Assembly (NCBI GenBank): GCA_964420925.1
Contig: CAYQVB010000034.1
Location: 3,444-67,443 of the forward strand
Source of the DNA: JAJEAD01 sp964420925
Lineage (GTDB): Bacteria > Pseudomonadota > Gammaproteobacteria > HK1
Direction of reading: 5' to 3'
Length of the DNA stretch: 64,000 nucleotides
Below the pieces are notes generated by a model. The model was not told the origin of the DNA. It searched no databases and worked only from the letters and a program-made list of their open reading frames with translations. Positions 1-8,782 of the stretch are shown here, in pieces (positions within the stretch are counted from its first letter, which is position 1; each line of letters starts with the position of its first letter). Made by a program: the position numbers and the translations under genes.

Positions 1-266
1 TGCAGGAAAACCATCCGGTGGGCGCGCGCTGGATCAGCGAAGAAGAGCTCGACGCCAACCCGGACTTGGTGCGCACCATGTCCGTGGCTCCGCCCCGCGG
101 TGCCGGTCGCGTGAGAGTGCTCGACATCGAGGGCGTGGACCTGCAGCCCTGCGGAGGCACCCACGTATCCTCGACCGGCGAGATCGGAGAGGTTCTGGTA
201 AAGAAGATGGAGAAGAAGGGCAAGCGGAACCGCCGGATCAACATCGCCCTGGCGGATCCTCGATAG
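1..266 (+). CDS. AlaX-type alanyl-tRNA editing protein, C-terminal part
   Basis: The gene enters from the left edge, so its start is outside the window; the frame is open from base 3. The visible 88 or so codons end with the CGGTH motif (bases about 150-164), which supplies Cys and His zinc ligands in the second-additional-domain of alanyl-tRNA synthetases and free-standing AlaX proteins. The Lys/Arg-rich end, finishing on ALADPR, fits a short AlaX protein and not a full synthetase, which would carry a C-Ala domain. Family members hydrolyse Ser- or Gly-mischarged tRNA-Ala in the cytosol. Whether it is AlaX-S or AlaX-M cannot be decided without the N-terminus. Confidence 0.8.
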   Translation, partial: QENHPVGARWISEEELDANPDLVRTMSVAPPRGAGRVRVLDIEGVDLQPCGGTHVSSTGEIGEVLVKKMEKKGKRNRRINIALADPR

Positions 267-351
267 GCCCCGAACGAGCACGGCCCCCGGTCGTGAGTCC
301 GACCCGGCCTTCTTCCTGCGGCTAGCACCGCCTCGACCGGTCTGCGTTCCG

Positions 352-2454
352 ATGACCGATGCCGCACGTCGTGCCGCACGCCGCGCCAATCTCAAACGAC
401 TCCTCTATCCGCGGCATGTTGCCTATGTCGGCGGACGGTCCATGGAGGAAGGCATCAGCATGCTGCGCTCCGCGAACTTCCCCGGAGCGATCTGGCCCGT
501 CAGCCCCAAGTACGGCTCTCTTGCGGGCCTGCCCGCCTTCACCTCCGTCGGTGCACTGCCCGAAGGACCGGATGCGGTCTTTCTCTATGTGCCCAAGGCC
601 ATCACCGCCGATCTCCTGCGCCAGCTCGACGCCCGCGGAGCGGGCGGCGCGGTCTGCTTTGCCGCCGGCTATGCGGAACTCGGCGAAGAAGGACGCAGTC
701 AGCAAGACGTGCTGGCCGAGGCGGCGGGCGATCTCGCGGTGCTGGGGCCCAACTCCAACGGCTTCCTGAACTACCTTCATCACACGGCGCTATGGTCGGT
801 GGCCGACCACGAGCCGCGCGCCATGGAACGCGGCGTCGCGCTTCTCTCGTCGAGCGGCGGCGTCCTGTTCAACTACAGCGTCAACCAGCGTTCGGTCGGT
901 GCGGCGCTCATGATCGGCGTGGGGAACCAGGCGGTCTGCGACTTCAGCGACTTTGTCGATGTCCTTGCCGATGATCGGCGGATCAGCGCGATCGGAATCT
1001 TCGCGGAAGACCTGGGGGACATTCCGTCGTTCAGCGCCGCGGCCGCCAAGGCGCTCGCCAACGGGGTACCGGTCGTGGCGCTGAAGACCGGCACGAGCGA
1101 GGCCGGCGCCATGGTGGCCCGGACCCACAGCGGTGCCCTGGCTCTCGACGACCACTGGGTCGATGCCCTTTTCGGGCGCTGCGGGGTGATCCGCGTGCGC
1201 TCGCTTCCCGAGCTGGACGAGTCACTCAAGATGGTCACCGCCACGTCCATCCCGAAAGGACGACGCATGGCCGTGCTGACCAACTCCGGGGGCGAGAAGG
1301 CCCTCGCGGCGGATGCTGCCGAGGGCATGATCATGGATCTTGTGCAGCCCTCGCCCCGGACGCTCGCGAAGCTGGCCGAGATCATTCCCGACTTCGCCAC
1401 CGTGTCGAATCCCTTCGACTACAACGCCTACTTCGCGGGGTCCGGCAAGGATGTGCTGGCCGAGGACAACCCGTCGAAGCTGGAACATTGTTTCCGCACC
1501 ATGGTGGACGATGGTTACGATGTCGCCATGATGATGCAGGGGACGCGCACCCACCCCGACGGCCGGGTCGAAGCGCCCGGAAACACCCCGGCGTGCTGGA
1601 TCGCCGCCAATCGGGGATCGGGCCGGACGGTGGTGCAGTGCGCCACCATGCCCGAGCACATGCCCGAGAGTCTGCGTGGCATGCTGATCGAACACGGCAT
1701 CGCTCCGCTGCAGGGCCTGCACGAAGCCATGAAGGCGGTCGACGGCGCAGTCCGCTGGGGAGAGGCGCACGCCATGCTCGAGGACGCGGCATCGCTCCAC
1801 CTGCCTGCGGTCCCCGCGCTCCCCGGGCAGGGACGGCTGTGGAGCGAAGCGGCGTCCAAGCGGGCGCTGGCGGCGTTCGGGCTCGTGGTGCCCGACTACC
1901 GGCTCTCCGTCCCCGGAGAGGCGGCCGACGCCGCGGAAGAGATCGGATTTCCCGTCGCGCTCAAGGCCGCCGTCCCGGTCATCGCCCACAAGGCCAGGGC
2001 CGGCGCGGTAGCGCTGAGTCTCGGATCTCGTGGGGCGGTCGCCGCCGCCGCCTCCGACATGGCGGAGCGCTTCGCCCGGGCCGGAAGGCCCTTGCGTCAG
2101 GTCCTCGTCGAGGCGATGGTCGCCGAGCCCCGCTGCGAGCTGATCGCCGGCGTTGCCTTCGACCGGCGTTTCGGACATGCCCTCCTGTTCGGCCGTGGCG
2201 GCGGCGAGGTAGAGAGGATGGGCGACGTCACGTTGGCCCTGCTGCCCCTCGAGGCGGCGGCGCTGGAACGGCTCGCGCACTCCCACGCCCTGACGAGCGC
2301 GGTCGCCTGCAAGGTCCGCACGGCGCTCGAAGCCGTTGCGCGCTTCGCCGCCGAACATCGGGAACGCCTGATCTCTCTCGACGTCAATCCCCTGATCGTG
2401 ACGGGTTGCGGCGATGTCGTCGCCGCCGACGCCCTGATCGAGACCGTGAACTGA
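352..2454 (+). CDS. NDP-forming acyl-CoA synthetase, fused alpha-beta subunits
   Basis: A 700-residue protein in the order known for fused ADP-forming acetyl-CoA synthetases: a CoA-binding Rossmann domain (about residues 10-130), two succinyl-CoA-ligase-like flavodoxin domains (about 150-450), then an ATP-grasp domain (about 490-700). The phosphohistidine loop is visible as RTHSGALA near residue 260. The ATP-grasp start shows SEAASKRALAAFGL followed by GFPVALKAA. These enzymes interconvert an acyl-CoA with the free acid, coupled to NDP phosphorylation. The next gene, 11 bp downstream, is a MaoC-like hydratase, so a short acyl-CoA pathway is likely. The acyl substrate is not evident. Confidence 0.88.
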   Translation: MTDAARRAARRANLKRLLYPRHVAYVGGRSMEEGISMLRSANFPGAIWPVSPKYGSLAGLPAFTSVGALPEGPDAVFLYVPKAITADLLRQLDARGAGGAVCFAAGYAELGEEGRSQQDVLAEAAGDLAVLGPNSNGFLNYLHHTALWSVADHEPRAMERGVALLSSSGGVLFNYSVNQRSVGAALMIGVGNQAVCDFSDFVDVLADDRRISAIGIFAEDLGDIPSFSAAAAKALANGVPVVALKTGTSEAGAMVARTHSGALALDDHWVDALFGRCGVIRVRSLPELDESLKMVTATSIPKGRRMAVLTNSGGEKALAADAAEGMIMDLVQPSPRTLAKLAEIIPDFATVSNPFDYNAYFAGSGKDVLAEDNPSKLEHCFRTMVDDGYDVAMMMQGTRTHPDGRVEAPGNTPACWIAANRGSGRTVVQCATMPEHMPESLRGMLIEHGIAPLQGLHEAMKAVDGAVRWGEAHAMLEDAASLHLPAVPALPGQGRLWSEAASKRALAAFGLVVPDYRLSVPGEAADAAEEIGFPVALKAAVPVIAHKARAGAVALSLGSRGAVAAAASDMAERFARAGRPLRQVLVEAMVAEPRCELIAGVAFDRRFGHALLFGRGGGEVERMGDVTLALLPLEAAALERLAHSHALTSAVACKVRTALEAVARFAAEHRERLISLDVNPLIVTGCGDVVAADALIETVN

Positions 2455-2465
2455 GGAGGCAGGCA

Positions 2466-3425
2466 ATGGAGAAGGTGTCCCATCAGGACGCAACCGGTCT
2501 CGGAGGTCCGGAATTCCACTTTCCCGTCGAGCGGGGCAAGGTGCGCGAGTTTGCGCGCACGCTCTTCGCTCTCCGTCCGGATTACCTGGAGGATCCGCGC
2601 CCGCCGATGTTTCCGACCCAGACCGTCGTGGCGGGCTATTCATGGGGTTACATGCTGGAGGACCCCCAAGGCACCGATCTCGCGAGAGTCGACATCGATC
2701 CCACGAGGTCTCTGGACGGCGAGCAGGAGTTCATCTTCCCCGAGGGGCCTCCGCGCGCCGGGGAAAACCTGTTGTCGCGTACGTGGGTGGACAGCATCTG
2801 GGAGAAACGGGGCCGCAAGGGCGGTAATCTGACCTTCTATCGTACGCGCTCCGACTACCGGCGTCGGGATGGCAGTCTGGCCGTCATCAACTACGCTACG
2901 TCGGTGGTGCCCGAAGGCGTGCCCGACCGGCCCTTCCCCCAAACCAGGCCGGCCGAGGTCTCGTTCATGAGGGACCGCGACCGTCGGGACCAGTTCATGG
3001 CGGTCCGACAGACGACCTGGGCGGATCTCGTGGCAGGAAGGGCTCCCGGTCCCGTCCTCATGCCCCCGTTGACGCTTACGGAAGTCGTGGCTTACCAGAT
3101 CGTCTCGGGCTCCTTCGGCGCCGGACACCACGACGAGCACGCCGCGCGCGCCGACGGTTTCCCCACCTGGTTCTCGGTCGGCATGTTTCACGCCGGCCTG
3201 CTCGCAACCTATGCCGTCAACTGGCTCGGTCCCACCAATGTCCGCCGACTCAAGTACCGCTTCACCGACATGATCTGGCCGGGCGACGCGCTGATCTACG
3301 AGGGCTCGGTTGCCGGAACCCGTGAGGAGGATGGCCACCGCAGGGTCGACGTCGAGCTCTTCTGCACCCGCCGCAACGGCGTTCCCGTCACCATCGGCTG
3401 GGCGACATTCGCGGTGCCCCACTGA
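2466..3425 (+). CDS. MaoC-like / FAS1-type dehydratase domain protein
   Basis: 319 residues starting at ATG 2466, with GGAGG 7 bp upstream in the stop region of the synthetase gene. The N-terminal half (about 20-170) looks like the FAS1-like dehydratase N-terminal hot-dog domain. The C-terminal half (about 190-310) is MaoC-like, with the SGSFGAGHHDEHAA stretch giving the Asp/His pair expected at an (R)-specific enoyl-CoA hydratase active site. Two hot-dog halves in one chain are typical of mesaconyl-CoA or enoyl-CoA hydratases and of 3-oxo-acyl/hydroxyacyl dehydratases. Translationally close to the acyl-CoA synthetase and probably co-transcribed with it. Exact substrate unknown. Confidence 0.8.
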   Translation: MEKVSHQDATGLGGPEFHFPVERGKVREFARTLFALRPDYLEDPRPPMFPTQTVVAGYSWGYMLEDPQGTDLARVDIDPTRSLDGEQEFIFPEGPPRAGENLLSRTWVDSIWEKRGRKGGNLTFYRTRSDYRRRDGSLAVINYATSVVPEGVPDRPFPQTRPAEVSFMRDRDRRDQFMAVRQTTWADLVAGRAPGPVLMPPLTLTEVVAYQIVSGSFGAGHHDEHAARADGFPTWFSVGMFHAGLLATYAVNWLGPTNVRRLKYRFTDMIWPGDALIYEGSVAGTREEDGHRRVDVELFCTRRNGVPVTIGWATFAVPH

Positions 3426-3444
3426 AGGCGCGCTCGGACGACCT

Positions 3445-4158
3445 TCAGGAGCGGAGCAGCACGTCCTTCGCCTCGTTGAGCTTCGCGGCGAGATAGTCCG
3501 AGCCTCCGCGGTCCGGGTGCAACTTCTGCATCAGGCGACGATGCGCCGCAACTACCTCCTCCTCGCTCGCGCCCGGCGAGAGTCCGAGGATCTCGCAGGC
3601 TTCCGTCGGGGACATGCCTCGGGTCGGCACCGATTCCTGCGTCCCCTGCCGCCACTCCGGCCCGTGCACTCGATCGAGATAGGACTCCAGAAGCGGGCAG
3701 GATTCGGCGTCCTCGCGCTGGCACTCCGCGAGCAGATCGAGGAGGGCATCGAGGGGAAGGTCGTCCAGACGCCGGCCGCGGAACCTGCCGTCCAGCACCC
3801 GTCCGTCCAGCTCGCCGCTGTCGTGGTCGAGGGACATGTGCAGGTAGTGGGTCCTCACGTCGGAGCTCTGTCCCGGAGAGGGCCCGCGCGCCGACTTGAA
3901 CGCATTTCCGAGCGACTTGATCGTCTGCGCGGCCTGGATGAGGCTCACCACCCGCATCAGCACCGGAATCGCGGCCAGCGCCAGTGCGAAGATCGGCTGT
4001 AAACGCCCCGTCACGAGCCCGACCAGCAGCACGGCCGCGAGTGCCGCGATCAGTCCCCGGTTGCGGATCTTGCGCTTCTGCGCGGGGGGCGCGCGGCGGT
4101 ACCAGCTCACGAACCACAGCGCGGCAACGAGCAGAATCAGTACGAGTACCGGATGCAT
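3445..4158 (-). CDS. Membrane-anchored J-domain protein (DjlA-like topology)
   Basis: 237 residues. Two hydrophobic segments at the N-terminus (about 4-17 and 36-60) precede a cytosolic linker. The last 50 residues form a J-domain with the HPD signature (KLHPDRGGS, about residue 215), which stimulates DnaK ATPase. The middle carries conserved-looking text such as HYLHMSLDHDSGELDGRVL, characteristic of a proteobacterial family of J-domain membrane proteins. It is convergent with the MaoC gene, 20 bp away. A VWA-domain gene lies upstream in the same orientation, beyond the 180-bp palindromic element. Role inferred only: a chaperone recruiter at the membrane. Confidence 0.8.
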   Translation of the reverse strand: MHPVLVLILLVAALWFVSWYRRAPPAQKRKIRNRGLIAALAAVLLVGLVTGRLQPIFALALAAIPVLMRVVSLIQAAQTIKSLGNAFKSARGPSPGQSSDVRTHYLHMSLDHDSGELDGRVLDGRFRGRRLDDLPLDALLDLLAECQREDAESCPLLESYLDRVHGPEWRQGTQESVPTRGMSPTEACEILGLSPGASEEEVVAAHRRLMQKLHPDRGGSDYLAAKLNEAKDVLLRS

Positions 4159-4214
4159 GAACCGGCTACTTTCTCCGTGGCGCCGGCACTCCCGGAACGG
4201 GGATGCCCGGCTCT

Positions 4215-4394
4215 AGCCGCAAGGTTTCACCGATTTTCGTTGCGAGGGCGCCAAGCTGCCGTGGTAGTGGGCCGCACGGACCGAGAGGTGCTGAAGGCGT
4301 AGCTGACACTACGTCGAAGCGCCTTGAGGGAGTACGGCCCGCTAACGTGAGCAGATTGGCGTCCGCAGCAGGAAATCGGAGAAATTTTGCGGCT
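4215..4394. repeat. 180-bp perfectly centred palindromic element, MITE-like or structured RNA
   Basis: Paired arms are symmetric about one axis (between 4304 and 4305): AGCCGCAA 4215-4222 with TTGCGGCT 4387-4394, CCGATTT 4230-4236 with AAATCGG 4373-4379, GGGCCG 4269-4274 with CGGCCC 4335-4340. The outer 40-45 bp of the two ends align with only a few mismatches once one is reverse-complemented. Near the centre, GTAG/CTAC and AAGGC/GCCTT add a small inner hairpin. No open frame inside looks coding. It fills the gap between the J-domain and VWA genes. Terminal inverted repeats of this length suggest a non-autonomous transposable element or a large cruciform/RNA hairpin; no target-site duplication is obvious. 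Confidence 0.7.
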
Positions 4395-4526
4395 GGGAAC
4401 ATCGAGGGCCCGTGAAGGGAAGAGAATGCGAGCGCCGCCGGATGGCGGCGCGAGTCCCGGTCTCCTGCATGACGCCGTGGATGCATGCACATGGGCGCCG
4501 ACGAGCGTAGAGAACGCAGTGGCAAG

Positions 4527-5243
4527 CTACTTCGGGGCGAGCAGACGCTTGAGTTCGAGAGCCCGGCCACGACGACGCTCGCCGAAGTGACTCAGCGCAC
4601 GGTACCCCCCGGCGGCATACACCGCTACCGCGCCGAGCAGTTCCCTCAACTGCTGAGCGCTGGAAGGATCAAAGGGACAGTACGCTCCCCTCGTGAGCTG
4701 GGCGATCTGCATGAAGGCGCGCCGGGCAACCGGGTCGACGCCCTCGTGGAACGCGAACACCGGTACCGAGAGCAGACCGAGCTTCCCCGCAGCGGCGCAT
4801 ACCTTGTCGATGTCCTCTTCCATGCTGTCGCCGATCAGCACCAGCGCGCTCACCCGAGTTTCGTGCGCCTGCCTCGCGGCATGTTTGAGCACTCTCTCGA
4901 CCTGGGTAACGCCCCCGCGGCAGCGCACCACTTGCATGTGACGAAGGAGGTCCTGCGAGCGCAGGAGCCAGGGACTCGCCGCGAATTCTCCCATCCCCCG
5001 GAAATAGCAGAGCTGAACCTCGAGCCCCCCGAGGGTCTCCGTCTCGATGAACATCTGTCCCTGCAGGGCGCAGGCGCGGTCCCAGGTCGGTTCCCGGCTT
5101 GCGGTGGCATCCATCGCGAAGATGAGGCGACCCGCCGCGCCGGAAGGAGCGGTCCTGGCCGGCAGAGATGCCACCTTGGACACGAACGCATCGATGTCCC
5201 GGCGGCTGGAACGGCTGGGCAATCCTGCTTTGGTCTTGGCCAT
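4527..5243 (-). CDS. VWA-domain protein
   Basis: 238 residues that read as one von Willebrand factor A-like domain: RLIFAMDATASREPTWD (about 39-55) holds a DATAS variant of the DxSxS MIDAS motif, later strands include ALVLIGDSMEED (about 132-143), and the C-terminal part contains GVDPVARRAF and RGAYCPFDP. No signal peptide or transmembrane segment is seen, so it should be cytosolic. It precedes a J-domain membrane protein in the same orientation, and the two probably work together, although the 180-bp palindrome now sits between them. Function unknown; MIDAS proteins usually bind a partner through a metal ion. Confidence 0.72.
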   Translation of the reverse strand: MAKTKAGLPSRSSRRDIDAFVSKVASLPARTAPSGAAGRLIFAMDATASREPTWDRACALQGQMFIETETLGGLEVQLCYFRGMGEFAASPWLLRSQDLLRHMQVVRCRGGVTQVERVLKHAARQAHETRVSALVLIGDSMEEDIDKVCAAAGKLGLLSVPVFAFHEGVDPVARRAFMQIAQLTRGAYCPFDPSSAQQLRELLGAVAVYAAGGYRALSHFGERRRGRALELKRLLAPK

Positions 5244-5444
5244 GGAGCCGGACGGTACTCCTCACGATGCCCGCGCCCTCGCGCAAAGGGCGGACTCGAG
5301 GCCAACGTTACCATCCTCAGGCCCGCCTTTCTCACGCGCCTTCCCGTTTCCTCGGCCCTCGGGACCTGAATCGTCCGGTTATAGTCGGGCCCGGGGAGGC
5401 ACGGCGCCGGTCCTTCCGGCGCCGCTTCGGAACGAGGACATCCG

Positions 5445-7733
5445 ATGTCGGATCTGCAAGCTCTCGACTACCATCGTTTCCCGGTCCCCGGGAAGCTCGC
5501 GATAGCGGCGACCAAACCCCTGGCGACACAGCAGGACCTGGCGCTCGCCTACTCGCCCGGAGTGGCCGCGGCATGCAATGTCATCGCCGAAGATCCTCTG
5601 GAGGCTTCGAACCTCACGGCGCGCGGCAACCTGGTGGCGGTAGTCACCAACGGCAGCGCAGTGCTCGGTCTCGGCGCGATCGGCCCGCTCGCGGCCAAGC
5701 CCGTCATGGAAGGCAAGGCCGTTCTGTTCAAGAAGTTCTCCGGCATCGACGTCTTCGACATAGAGATCGACGAACGCGACCCGGAGCGTTTCGTCGAGAC
5801 CGTGGCGCGGCTCGAGCCGACTTTCGGTGGCGTCAATCTCGAGGACATCAAGGCCCCCGAGTGCTTCGAGATCGAAGCGGCACTGCGCGAACGCATGCGC
5901 ATTCCCGTGTTCCACGACGACCAGCACGGCACCGCGATCATTGTCGCCGCGGCGGTGACCAACGGTCTCGAGGTGGCCGGCAAGTCGCTCGGCGACGTAA
6001 AGCTGGTGGCCTCGGGCGCGGGAGCGGCGGCCATCGCCTGCCTGGACATGCTCGTGAGAATGGGCCTCGACCCGGAGAAGATCCGGGTCTGTGATCGCCA
6101 CGGCGTCGTCTACCAGGGCCGGGCGGAGATGGATCCCTGGAGGAAGCGTTACGCACGGGACACCGATGCCCGCGCCCTGGGGGACGTTATCGAAGGTGCA
6201 GATATCTTCCTCGGGCTGTCCGCTTCGGGGGTGTTGGGTCCGGAACTGGTCACGCGCATGGCCGAGCGGCCGCTCATCCTGGCGCTGGCGAATCCGGTCC
6301 CGGAAATTCTCCCCGAGGTTGCGCACCGAGTGCGTCCCGATGCCTTGATCGCGACCGGCAGATCCGACTATCCGAACCAGGTCAACAATGTCCTGTGCTT
6401 TCCCTTCATCTTTCGCGGCGCGCTCGACGTGGGAGCAACCGAGATAAACGAAGACATGAAGCTCGCCTGCGTGCACGCGCTGGCGGAGCTCGCGAAGGCC
6501 GAACCTTCATCCGAAGTCGCGCGTGCCTACGGAGGCGAGCTCCTCGCCTTCGGTCCCGAAATGCTGATACCCAAGCCCTTCGACCCGCGTCTTCTCGAGA
6601 AGCTCGCGCCCGCGGTGGCGGATGCGGCGATGCGAAGCGGAGTGGCGACCCGGCCGATCGAGGACTTCGGGGCCTATGGACAGCGCCTGTCCCAGTTCGT
6701 GTACCGATCCGGGTTCATCATGAAGCCGGTCTTCGATCTCGCGGCCCGTTCCCCGCAACGGCTCGTGTATGCCGAAGGCGAAGAGCGAAGGGTCTTGCAG
6801 GCCGCCCAGCAGGTGATCGATCAGGGTATCGCGCGCCCCATTCTGGTCGGGCGTGCCCAGGTCATTCTCAGTCGTATTCGACAGCTCGGGCTGCGCATGG
6901 AGGCCGGCGACGACTTCGAGCTCGTCAACATTCTCGAGGACCGTCGTTTTCGCCAGTACTGGGGCGAGTACCACCGCGCGATGGGACGCAGGGGGATCTC
7001 GCCGGAGCTTGCGAAGAGCGTCGTGCGGTCGCAGCCCAGTGCGGTGGCGGCGCTGATGTTGAGGCTGGGCGATGCGGATGCCATGCTGTGCGGCACCATC
7101 GGTCCCTTCAACGAGCACCTCCAGCAGATCCGGGACCTCATCGGATGCGGAGAGGGCATTCGGGACCTCTCCGCTCTCACCGTGTTGCTGCTGCCGAGTG
7201 GCACTTTCTTCGTCTGTGACACTCATGTCACGCCGGAGCCGAGCGCCGAAGAGCTCGCCGAAATGGCGTTGCTCGCGGCGGAGGAGGCCCGGGCCTTCGG
7301 GTTCACCCCGAAGGTTGCACTGCTCTCCCGTTCCAATTTCGGCACCTGTGACTCGGAATCCGCACGCCGCGCCGCCCGGGCGGTGGAGGTGCTCCATGCC
7401 CGCGCTCCCGAACTCGAGGTGGACGGCGAAATGCACGGGGATGCCGCGCTTTCGGAGTCGATTCGAAAGGCGGTGTTTCCGGGCACGCGTCTCCGGGGCC
7501 AGGCCAATGTACTCGTCATGCCGAACGTCGAGGCCGCCCACATCGCCTACAACGTCCTCAAGGTGCTGGGCGGCGGTATCACCATCGGTCCGATTCTGGT
7601 CGGCACCGCGCGTTCCGCGCATGTGGTGACGCAGTCGATCACGGTGCGCGGACTGGTGAACATGAGTGCGTTGGCGTGCGAGCGAGCGGGGGACCACCGG
7701 CGCAAGCAGCGTGCCTCGGCAAATCAAGGGTGA
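5445..7733 (+). CDS. maeB: NADP-dependent malic enzyme with phosphotransacetylase-like domain
   Basis: 762 residues, the normal length of MaeB. The malic-enzyme part (about 1-430) shows LALAYSPGVAAAC with the catalytic Tyr region, EGKAVLFKKFSGID with the catalytic Lys, the metal and substrate motif HDDQHGTAI, and a GAGAAAIACLDML nucleotide fold. The C-terminal third (about 430-762) is the phosphotransacetylase-like regulatory domain, which in known MaeB proteins binds acetyl-CoA as an effector and is not catalytic. The reaction is malate + NADP+ to pyruvate + CO2 + NADPH. Transcribed alone, divergent from the VWA gene across a 200-bp intergenic space. Confidence 0.95.
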   Translation: MSDLQALDYHRFPVPGKLAIAATKPLATQQDLALAYSPGVAAACNVIAEDPLEASNLTARGNLVAVVTNGSAVLGLGAIGPLAAKPVMEGKAVLFKKFSGIDVFDIEIDERDPERFVETVARLEPTFGGVNLEDIKAPECFEIEAALRERMRIPVFHDDQHGTAIIVAAAVTNGLEVAGKSLGDVKLVASGAGAAAIACLDMLVRMGLDPEKIRVCDRHGVVYQGRAEMDPWRKRYARDTDARALGDVIEGADIFLGLSASGVLGPELVTRMAERPLILALANPVPEILPEVAHRVRPDALIATGRSDYPNQVNNVLCFPFIFRGALDVGATEINEDMKLACVHALAELAKAEPSSEVARAYGGELLAFGPEMLIPKPFDPRLLEKLAPAVADAAMRSGVATRPIEDFGAYGQRLSQFVYRSGFIMKPVFDLAARSPQRLVYAEGEERRVLQAAQQVIDQGIARPILVGRAQVILSRIRQLGLRMEAGDDFELVNILEDRRFRQYWGEYHRAMGRRGISPELAKSVVRSQPSAVAALMLRLGDADAMLCGTIGPFNEHLQQIRDLIGCGEGIRDLSALTVLLLPSGTFFVCDTHVTPEPSAEELAEMALLAAEEARAFGFTPKVALLSRSNFGTCDSESARRAARAVEVLHARAPELEVDGEMHGDAALSESIRKAVFPGTRLRGQANVLVMPNVEAAHIAYNVLKVLGGGITIGPILVGTARSAHVVTQSITVRGLVNMSALACERAGDHRRKQRASANQG

Positions 7734-7843
7734 TTTCCGAGGAGTGTGAATTGAAACCGGTCCGTCCTCCGAAGTACCATCCACCCTCGATACGCGCTTC
7801 TTCGTTCCGAGGCGAACGGGCTGGACATGGCGGGGGTGAGGAA

Positions 7844-8707
7844 ATGAAGAACATTTGGCGTGCGGCAGCGAGCTTGCTGGTTGCCGTCATGATGACCGGC
7901 TGTACGAGCATGGACGAAATGACCGGCGGCAACGACGGTTATGAGTGGTGCCTCGTAGGTACTACCGCCGTCGGTGCGGCGGGCGGTGTCCTGGTTGACG
8001 GCGGGATCGGCGGAGGGGTCGTTGGTCTGGTCGGAGGCGCGGTGCTGGGGTCGCTCCTGTGCGAGAAGCCTCCCGGAGACTCCGACGGAGATGGCGTGAC
8101 GGACGATGTCGACCAGTGCCCGGATACCCCGGCGGAAGCGCATGGCATGGTGGACGCGATGGGCTGTCCCCTCGACAGCGACGGAGATGGAGTCCCCGAT
8201 TACCTCGATGCGTGCTCCGATACCCCGGAAGGCATCATGGTCGACGAATCCGGGTGCCCGGTCGACAGTGACGGAGACGGCTTCACCGACGACGTCGACG
8301 CGTGCCCGAACGAGCCGGCTCCGGACAGCGAGGATGGATGTCCGGTGCCCTGCGAGCCGCTCGCGATCGTCACCAATGTCAATTTCGACTTCGACAAGTC
8401 GGATGTTCGGCCGGACGCCGCAGCGAAGCTCTCGGGTGTACAGGGCGTGCTCGCCGCGAATCCCGACCTGCTCGTTCGGGTGGTGGGCCACGCCGACAGC
8501 ACGGGTACCGACGAGTACAACATGGCGCTCTCTCTGCGGCGTGCGGAGTCGGTTCGAATGCACCTCGCGGAGCAAGGAATCTCATTGACCCGAATGGACG
8601 TGAGCGGTCGGGGCGAGAGTGAGCCACTGGTGTCGAACGACACCAGCGCGGGCCGGGCGGTCAATCGGCGGGTTGAATTCCTGGCCGAGAACGAAGTCTG
8701 CATGTAG
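7844..8707 (+). CDS. OmpA-family lipoprotein with thrombospondin type-3 calcium repeats
   Basis: 287 residues from ATG 7844, which has GGGGTGAGG just upstream. A signal peptide ends in a lipobox (MMTGC, Cys20), so it should be a lipoprotein. A Gly-rich segment (about 45-65) is followed by three Asp-rich DSDGDGV-type thrombospondin-3 calcium-binding repeats (about 75-160). The C-terminal 115 residues are an OmpA-like peptidoglycan-binding domain, with NFDFDKSDVRP and GHADSTGTDEYNMALSLRRA. It likely tethers the outer membrane to peptidoglycan. An intrinsic terminator follows at 8736. Confidence 0.92.
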   Translation: MKNIWRAAASLLVAVMMTGCTSMDEMTGGNDGYEWCLVGTTAVGAAGGVLVDGGIGGGVVGLVGGAVLGSLLCEKPPGDSDGDGVTDDVDQCPDTPAEAHGMVDAMGCPLDSDGDGVPDYLDACSDTPEGIMVDESGCPVDSDGDGFTDDVDACPNEPAPDSEDGCPVPCEPLAIVTNVNFDFDKSDVRPDAAAKLSGVQGVLAANPDLLVRVVGHADSTGTDEYNMALSLRRAESVRMHLAEQGISLTRMDVSGRGESEPLVSNDTSAGRAVNRRVEFLAENEVCM

Positions 8708-8735
8708 GCGCCGGCGGCGAGCGGCGCTGTTCCTC

Positions 8736-8776
8736 GGGCGGACGGGGGCTTGCTCCCCGTCCGCCCTTTCTGTTTT
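8736..8776 (+). terminator. Rho-independent terminator after the OmpA-family gene
   Basis: GGGCGGACGGGG and CCCCGTCCGCCC form a perfect 12-bp stem around a 6-nt loop, followed by a T-rich run (TTTCTGTTTT). It lies 28 bp past the OmpA-family stop codon. Confidence 0.85.
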
Positions 8777-8782
8777 CCGGGT

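Noticed and set aside
1222..2643. A 473-codon open frame antisense to the acyl-CoA synthetase gene
   Set aside because: No motifs and it covers parts of two well-supported genes.
4215..4394. Integron attC site
   Set aside because: Longer than most attC sites, no recognisable core GTTRRRY ends, and no integrase or cassette neighbours.
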